From: Yersinia enterocolitica
Lineage (GTDB): Bacteria > Pseudomonadota > Gammaproteobacteria > Enterobacterales > Enterobacteriaceae
Direction of reading: 5' to 3'
Length of the DNA: 64,000 bases
Assembly (NCBI GenBank): GCA_002082245.2
Contig: NBTC02000002.1
Location: 992,001 to 1,056,000 of the forward strand
The notes below the pieces were generated by a model that saw only the letters and a list, made by a program, of their open reading frames with translations, had not been told where the DNA came from and ran no database searches. Each line of letters starts with the position of its first letter. Position 1 is the stretch's first letter. Made by a program: the position numbers and the translations under genes. Shown in pieces: positions 58,594 through 64,000 of the stretch.

Positions 58594-60231
58594 TTAGTGC
58601 TTGATAATATAAAGATCTTTTACGTGCATATTATCCAGTGGGTCTTTACCGGTATATCCACCGACATAAGGTTTCACTAAGCGGGCATTCACATAGTAGA
58701 ACAACGGCACAATAGCAGAATCTTTATCCAGCAATACCTCAGCTTGTTGATACAAACCGGCACGCTCTTTTTCAGATTTTACTTTCAGCGTATCTTGGAT
58801 CAACTTATCAAAGGCTGGGCTCTTATAATGCACCGTGTTATTGCTGCTGTCAGATAGCATCATGTTCAGGAATGACGACGGTTCGTTATAGTCAGCACAC
58901 CAGCCAGCACGCGCTACATCGAAAGTGCCTTGATGGCGGGTATCAAGGAAGGTTTTCCATTCCTGATTTTCCAGCTTAACGTCAACACCCAGATTTTTCT
59001 TCCAAATAGATGCTGCCGCAATAGCCAATTTTTTGTGTAGATCAGATGTGTTATACAACAGGTTAAATTTCAGTGGTTTATCTTGTGTGTAGCCAGCGTC
59101 AGCCAGCAACTTCTTAGCCACTTCATTACGTTTTTCCTGGGTCCAGCCAAACCATTCTGGTGGGGTCAATTCTGCACCGCTGGTGTACGGAGGCGTAAAG
59201 CCATAGGCAGGTAAATCACCTTGGTTTTTCACTTTGTTCACGATGATATCGCGATCCATACCCAGTTTCAGTGCTTCACGAACACGTGCATCGGTGAATG
59301 GCGCTTTTTGGTTATTGATTTCGTAATAATAGGTGCACAGATACGGGTCAACATGAACTTCTTGTGGGATCTCTTTTTTAAGTTTCTGGAATAATTCAAT
59401 CGGCATGTTGTTATAGGTCATGTCGATCTCGCCGCTGCGGTAGCGGTTAACATCAGTCACTTCAGAAGAGATTGGCAGGTAAGTAACCTGATTGATAACT
59501 GTTTTCGCATTATCCCAATAGGTTGGGCTGCGTTCTAACACAATACGTTCGTTAACGGTCCAATCTTTTAACTTATAGGCACCATTACCGACAAAATTCT
59601 GTGGCTGAGTCCACTTCTCACCAAACTTCTCAACCACAGTTTTATTAACTGGAGACATGGATGGATGAGCTAACAGTTTATCTAAATAAGGAACAGGTTC
59701 GGTCAACGTGACTTCCAAAGTATGGTCATCTAACGCTTTTACACCCAAGGTATCAGGTGATTTTTTGCCGGTAATAATATCGTCGATATTCGCGATATGG
59801 GCATATTGTACATAACTCGCATACGGAGAAACTGTTTTAGGGTCCGCCAGACGTTGCCAGCTATAAACGAAATCATGTGCTGTTACAGGGTCACCATTTG
59901 ACCATTTAGCATCTTTACGCAGATGGAAAGTCCAAACTTTAAAGTCTTTGTTATCCCAACTTTCAGCGACACCAGGCAGAATCTTGCCGTTTGGATCGTT
60001 AATAACCAACCCTTCCAATAAATCGCGCGAAATATTGGATTCAGGCACACCTTCAATTTTATGCGGATCCAGTGACTGAGGTTCGGAACCATTATTGCGA
60101 ACTAAAACCTGTTTCTCGGCCAGTTGTACACCTGCCGGCACATTGGCGGCAAAGGCAGTTCCCACAGCCATCATACCCATAGCAGCAGCGATACCTGCGG
60201 CCAGGAAAGTTTTCTTTGTGATGTTGGTCAT
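58594..60231 (-). CDS. oppA: Oligopeptide-binding protein OppA
   Basis: A 545-residue periplasmic binding protein. I start at 60231 (MTNITKKTFLAAGIAAAMGM), a signal peptide cleaved near AFA-ANV; the longer frame has no signal-like start. Body motifs EPQSLDPHKIEGVPESNISR and AGWCADYNEPSSFLN match E. coli OppA. In E. coli the sRNA GcvB represses oppA by binding near its start; the leader here was not tested. Confidence 0.97.
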   Translation of the reverse strand: MTNITKKTFLAAGIAAAMGMMAVGTAFAANVPAGVQLAEKQVLVRNNGSEPQSLDPHKIEGVPESNISRDLLEGLVINDPNGKILPGVAESWDNKDFKVWTFHLRKDAKWSNGDPVTAHDFVYSWQRLADPKTVSPYASYVQYAHIANIDDIITGKKSPDTLGVKALDDHTLEVTLTEPVPYLDKLLAHPSMSPVNKTVVEKFGEKWTQPQNFVGNGAYKLKDWTVNERIVLERSPTYWDNAKTVINQVTYLPISSEVTDVNRYRSGEIDMTYNNMPIELFQKLKKEIPQEVHVDPYLCTYYYEINNQKAPFTDARVREALKLGMDRDIIVNKVKNQGDLPAYGFTPPYTSGAELTPPEWFGWTQEKRNEVAKKLLADAGYTQDKPLKFNLLYNTSDLHKKLAIAAASIWKKNLGVDVKLENQEWKTFLDTRHQGTFDVARAGWCADYNEPSSFLNMMLSDSSNNTVHYKSPAFDKLIQDTLKVKSEKERAGLYQQAEVLLDKDSAIVPLFYYVNARLVKPYVGGYTGKDPLDNMHVKDLYIIKH

Positions 60232-60501
60232 GCTGATATCTACTCCAGATTTTATTATTGCGTCGCTCAGAGACTGAGCAAGCTTCACCTTTAAAAGGTA
60301 TCTTTAAATCACATTGCGCGGGGAACGAACCCGGCCATGTAATGCCCTATATGTATTAGCATCAGACTAAAATCGGTACTGTGCTATACATCCCTATTAC
60401 CTTGTCTGTCTCTTATTTGCTGTCATGCCACCGCGATTTTCGCTTGTGAACAATTGACATATAAGTCTGTTTTGCTGCGATAAACTTTTATAACTTAATA
60501 T

Positions 60502-62139
60502 TTACTGCAACTTACGCATATAAAGATTTTTTAAATCCACTAAATCTTGTGGGTCTTTACCGGTAAATCCGCCGACAGTTGGCCGAATAAGTCGAACACT
60601 GACTCGATAATAGACCGGCACCATTGCAGAATCTTTATCCAATAAGTTCTCTGCCTGTTGATATAAAGCAGCGCGCGCCTCGACACTCGAAGTCGTCAGC
60701 GTTTTAGCTAACAGCGCATCGAATGCTGGATTTTTATAGAAGAAAGTATTATTGCTGCTATCCGATAGCAGCATATTCAGAAAAGCGGTCGGCTCATTGT
60801 AGTCACCACACCATGTTGCTCTGGCAACATCAAATTGCCCTTGATGGCGGCTTTCTAGAGAGGTTTTCCATTCTTGATTCTGCAAGGTAACGGTAGAACC
60901 CAAGTTTTTCTGCCACATAGAGGCAGCGGCAATCGCCTGCTGCTTATTTTGATCTGAGGTGTTATAAAGCAACGTAAACTTTAATGGATTTTGGGCATTG
61001 AAACCGGCCTCGGCAAGCACTCTTTTCGCCTCTGCATTGCGTTGTTCTTGAGTCCAGTTGGCCCATTCTGGCAATGCGAAATTACCCCCTGCGGTAAATG
61101 TCGGGGTAAAGCCATAGGCAGGGATCTGCCCTTGCCCCATAATTTTAGTCGCAATAATGTCGCGATCCAGCGTTAATTTAATTGCCGTTCTCACTCTGAC
61201 GTCAGTGAATGGTGCTTTTTTATTATTAATTTCGTAATAGAAAGTACAGAGGTATGGGCTGATATGAACCTGCGATGGCAGATCCTTTTTCATTTTGGCA
61301 AATAAATTCGGGGGAATGGCACTGTTAGTCATATCGATTTCGCCGCTGCGATAGCGATTAATATCACTGACTTCTGACGTTATCGGTAAAAAAGTCGCCT
61401 TATTGATGACCGTTTCGTTGTTATTCCAGTAAGTCGGGCTACGCTCCAGCACAATCCGCTCATTAACCACCCATTCTTTTAACTGAAAAGCGCCATTACC
61501 GATAAAATTTTGTGGTAGAGTCCATTTATCACCATACTTTTCAACAGCCTCACGCTTAACCGGCTTCATCGAGGTGTGAGATAACATGCTGATAAAATAA
61601 GGAACCGGTTCCGTTAGCGTCACTTGCAAGGTTTTGCTATCTAATGCCTTAACACCTAATTCATCCGGTTTTTTGGTCCCTTTCAATACCTCGTCAACAT
61701 TCTCAATTTGGGCATACTGCAAATAACTGGCATAAGGTGAACCCACTTTAGGGCTAGCCAAACGCTGCCAACTATAGACAAAATCCTGAGCAGTGACCGG
61801 AGTTCCATCACTCCACACGGCGTTATCTCGCAAATGGAAGGTCCAGACTTTATAACCGTCATTATCCCAGCGTATGGCAACTGCCGGAATTATATGCCCA
61901 TTAGCATCATTGCTCACCAGACCTTCTAATAAATTCAGAATAATATTGGTTTCAGGAATGCCTTCAACCTTATGCGGGTCTAATGAGGCAACCTCGGAAC
62001 CATTATTAATGGTAATACTCTGATCTATCACTAATGCCACACTGGCCGGAACTGCCGCCGCCATTGATACAGCCGAAAATGACAAACCCAGAATAGCGCC
62101 AATTATTGCCAGTGGTGGTTGCTTAAACTTTATTTGCAT
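60502..62139 (-). CDS. Second OppA-type oligopeptide-binding protein
   Basis: A 545-residue paralogue of OppA directly upstream of it, same length from the ATG at 62139 (AAAGGGCGG upstream). It keeps the landmarks (GSEVASLDPHKVEGIPETNI, ATWCGDYNEPTAFLNMLLSD) but diverges broadly, e.g. LALPEWANW in place of LTPPEWFGW. Signal peptide MQIKFKQPPLAIIGAILGLS, cleaved near AAA. It probably presents a different peptide set to the same OppBCDF pore. Confidence 0.93.
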   Translation of the reverse strand: MQIKFKQPPLAIIGAILGLSFSAVSMAAAVPASVALVIDQSITINNGSEVASLDPHKVEGIPETNIILNLLEGLVSNDANGHIIPAVAIRWDNDGYKVWTFHLRDNAVWSDGTPVTAQDFVYSWQRLASPKVGSPYASYLQYAQIENVDEVLKGTKKPDELGVKALDSKTLQVTLTEPVPYFISMLSHTSMKPVKREAVEKYGDKWTLPQNFIGNGAFQLKEWVVNERIVLERSPTYWNNNETVINKATFLPITSEVSDINRYRSGEIDMTNSAIPPNLFAKMKKDLPSQVHISPYLCTFYYEINNKKAPFTDVRVRTAIKLTLDRDIIATKIMGQGQIPAYGFTPTFTAGGNFALPEWANWTQEQRNAEAKRVLAEAGFNAQNPLKFTLLYNTSDQNKQQAIAAASMWQKNLGSTVTLQNQEWKTSLESRHQGQFDVARATWCGDYNEPTAFLNMLLSDSSNNTFFYKNPAFDALLAKTLTTSSVEARAALYQQAENLLDKDSAMVPVYYRVSVRLIRPTVGGFTGKDPQDLVDLKNLYMRKLQ

Positions 62140-62852
62140 TTCAAACCGCCCTTTTACGAGATTTCGTGATGTTTTTCTCAAGGTTTACGTCAATCTGCTG
62201 CCCACAACGACTAGCAATAACTATTCCAAAAATCAAAATTCGGTTTAGTTTCATTAAAAAACAAGAAATCTCTTGTCGGGAAGTTGTCCGAAAACTAACA
62301 GAACCCGAAATCTGACGCCAATAAATTTTACAGAAATGTTAAGCAATTCTCTTTTCTACAGAGTAACTAACGATATTACCTATCTTAATTAGTCGCCTAA
62401 GAAATAATCATCTATATGATTTAGCTCAAAAAAAATCATTTAAAATTTAAATTCACAGCAAAAAAAATGTCAAAAAAGCCGTTCTAGAAACATAAAGTTA
62501 ACATTAGCACTAATACCAGAATAAACACCTACTGATTACAGAGTAATCACTAATAACACCTAGATAAATTCCGCACAAGCCCTACAGAATGATGTGAGCA
62601 TTTTAACAACAAATAGCGTATTTAGTTTACTCTGAGGGTCACTGAATGATTTATTAAAGATGAGTAAATAAGCCTTAAGCCAAATTATCTTTATAGAGAT
62701 AGCATTATTGCAGCATTTAAGTGCAATAGATTAAATTACATACATATTCTGCACTAAAATAATGCTTAGATATTTAAATACCAGGCTGAAAAACAGCAAA
62801 GGTCACCCGTAATAATACCGGTGACCTACATACCGTGGGATATGGGGATAGA
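62140..62852. other. Gene-free region between ychE and the second oppA
   Basis: About 700 very AT-rich bases. The ychE terminator (62801-62826) is at its right end. The rest probably holds the opp promoter and possible regulatory sites; no gene seen. Confidence 0.5.
62801..62826 (-). terminator. ychE terminator
   Basis: GGTCACC / GGTGACC stem with a 12-base loop; on the minus strand followed by TTTGCTGTTTTTC. Confidence 0.8.
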
Positions 62853-63497
62853 TTAAAGTAATCCGGGGAAAATCGCTTTGATACCGGTGACAATAAACTC
62901 GATGCCTAATGCCATCAGCAACAACCCCATAATACGCGTTATAACGTTAATACCGGTTTGCCCTAACAGCCGAACCAGCAGCGGAGCCGCCCGGAATAGC
63001 AACCAGCAACAGAACGCAAACAAGGCCACAGCCACCGTCAAGCCTAACAAATTCTGCCAGCTGTGATAGCGGGAACTCCAAACAATTGTTGAACTGATGG
63101 CACCTGGCCCTGCCATCAGGGGCAATGCGAGTGGCACAACACCGATACTTTCACGGACCGCCGTTTCGGTTTTTTCCTGCTTGTTCTGCTTATCCTCACC
63201 GAGTTTGCCGCTGATCATCGACATCGCAATGCTGACGACCAGAATCCCACCGGCAATACGGAATGAGTCGATGGAAATACCAAAAATTTTCAGAATGGCA
63301 TCCCCCAAGAACAAGGATATCCACAAGATAATCGCCACTGACAGGTTAGCTGTCAGGTTAGTTTTATCCCGCCCAGCCGCTGCCTGATAGCTGGTCATAC
63401 TGATAAATACCGGCAATATACCTACCGGGTTTACCAGTGCAAATAAGCCAACAAAAAACTTGATGTAACCTGAAAGGTCCAACAATGATTGACTCAC
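62853..63497 (-). CDS. ychE: YchE, MarC-family inner-membrane protein
   Basis: A 214-residue MarC/UPF0056 protein with six membrane helices. It is very close to E. coli YchE (FALVNPVGILPVFISMTSYQ; ISGKLGEDKQNKQEKTETAV). Once thought involved in drug resistance, now without assigned function. In E. coli it lies between adhE and oppA. Confidence 0.96.
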   Translation of the reverse strand: MSQSLLDLSGYIKFFVGLFALVNPVGILPVFISMTSYQAAAGRDKTNLTANLSVAIILWISLFLGDAILKIFGISIDSFRIAGGILVVSIAMSMISGKLGEDKQNKQEKTETAVRESIGVVPLALPLMAGPGAISSTIVWSSRYHSWQNLLGLTVAVALFAFCCWLLFRAAPLLVRLLGQTGINVITRIMGLLLMALGIEFIVTGIKAIFPGLL

Positions 63498-64000
63498 ACA
63501 TCACTCCGCGCAATAGCTGATAAAAACGTCACAGATAACAGGCCATTATAATTTAATGCCCCAAGACAACACACCTTATGGCCCGTGCCTGGAAAATTCG
63601 CGACAAAAATAATGTCGCAACCATGCAGAATGGCACCTGCATTATTCAAGCCTCTGACCACAGTTCTTTTCACTAAAAATCACCCTTAGGGCGCTCTTCT
63701 ACAGATGTGCGCGCTAATGTAATGGAATTAGTCATAGGAATCTATGTAATAAAACAGCATTTATACAAGGTAAATTTTTACCGTTTAAAATGATAACTCT
63801 TGTTAATGTCCTGTGGTGTTAATGAAGCTTTAACGTCATGAATTATCAATTTATTCATGTTAATGATAATTACTCTCAACAAATAATTGCTGAATGGTGT
63901 CAGCTTGACGATTTTGTGATTTAAATCACGAAAAACATACCTAAGAATAGTTAAGCTCTGAGCAGTGGTAGAGAGTAAGTTCACTGAGAAACAGAGTATA
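63498..64000. other. Gene-free region after ychE
   Basis: About 500 AT-rich bases to the end of the window. By synteny the long adhE promoter/leader region is expected here. A TTTGTGATTTAAATCACGAAA palindrome-like tract at about 63913-63933 resembles an FNR/CRP-type site. A 68-codon minus-strand frame (63778-63984) is probably chance. Confidence 0.5.

Noticed and set aside
63778..63984. 68-codon minus-strand frame near the window end
   Set aside because: Basic, family-less frame in the expected adhE upstream region; likely chance in AT-rich DNA.

Overview
The window looks like an enterobacterial chromosome, most likely a Yersinia of the enterocolitica-like group. The backbone follows the E. 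coli yci-trp-opp neighbourhood: yciH, pyrF, lapB, lapA, pgpB, ribA, acnA, [cysB], topA, yciN, sohB, yciK, btuR, rluB, yciO, rnm, trp operon, ompW, yciC, yciB, yciA, tonB, yciI, yciY, clsA, yciU, oppFDCBA, ychE. Yersinia-like traits are separate trpG and trpD genes, a chromosomal autotransporter between rluB and yciO, and copies of a GC-rich dispersed repeat. The genus is inferred from remembered protein similarity, not from a search.

Region by region: 1-9.6 kb carries pyrimidine (pyrF), LPS-control (lapAB), phospholipid (pgpB), riboflavin (ribA) and TCA (acnA) genes plus an AT-rich orphan gene (8442-9482). 9.66-21.41 kb is an 11.7-kb integrated element in the 3' end of cysB. 21.4-30.4 kb carries cysB, topA, sohB, yciK, btuR and rluB. 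31-33.4 kb is an autotransporter. 33.5-35 kb is yciO and rnm. 35.2-42.2 kb is the complete trp operon with promoter/operator, leader peptide and attenuator. 42.5-52.3 kb holds envelope and small conserved genes. 52.5-54.5 kb is clsA and yciU. 54.6-62.1 kb is the oligopeptide permease operon with two oppA-type genes. ychE and a non-coding stretch, probably leading to adhE outside the window, end it.

The exciting part is the element at 9662-21412. It has a tyrosine integrase, a 14-bp core repeated at both ends and its own copy of the cysB 3' end. It also has a plasmid-like replication module (Rep-like protein, small ribbon-helix-helix-like proteins, three iteron-like repeats) and a serine resolvase behind palindromic sites. 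The only recognisable virion genes are a lambda-gpE-like major capsid protein, a gpD-like decoration protein and a short tape-measure-like protein. I see no terminase, portal, protease, tail tube, tail fibre or lysis cassette. This fits a phage satellite that replicates itself and supplies the size-determining parts of head and tail, borrowing packaging and the rest of the virion from a siphovirus helper. That interpretation is inference; the gene content and att structure are read from the sequence.

Within the element most genes lie on the minus strand. An inverted repeat wraps the -10 of a strong sigma70-like promoter upstream of the capsid genes, and five genes share an unusual A-rich leader before the ribosome binding site. 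Several small genes were found by reading the sequence directly: 15933-16100, 17048-17215 and 19185-19343 in the element, and yciY (52114-52290) and trpL (35360-35422) in the backbone.
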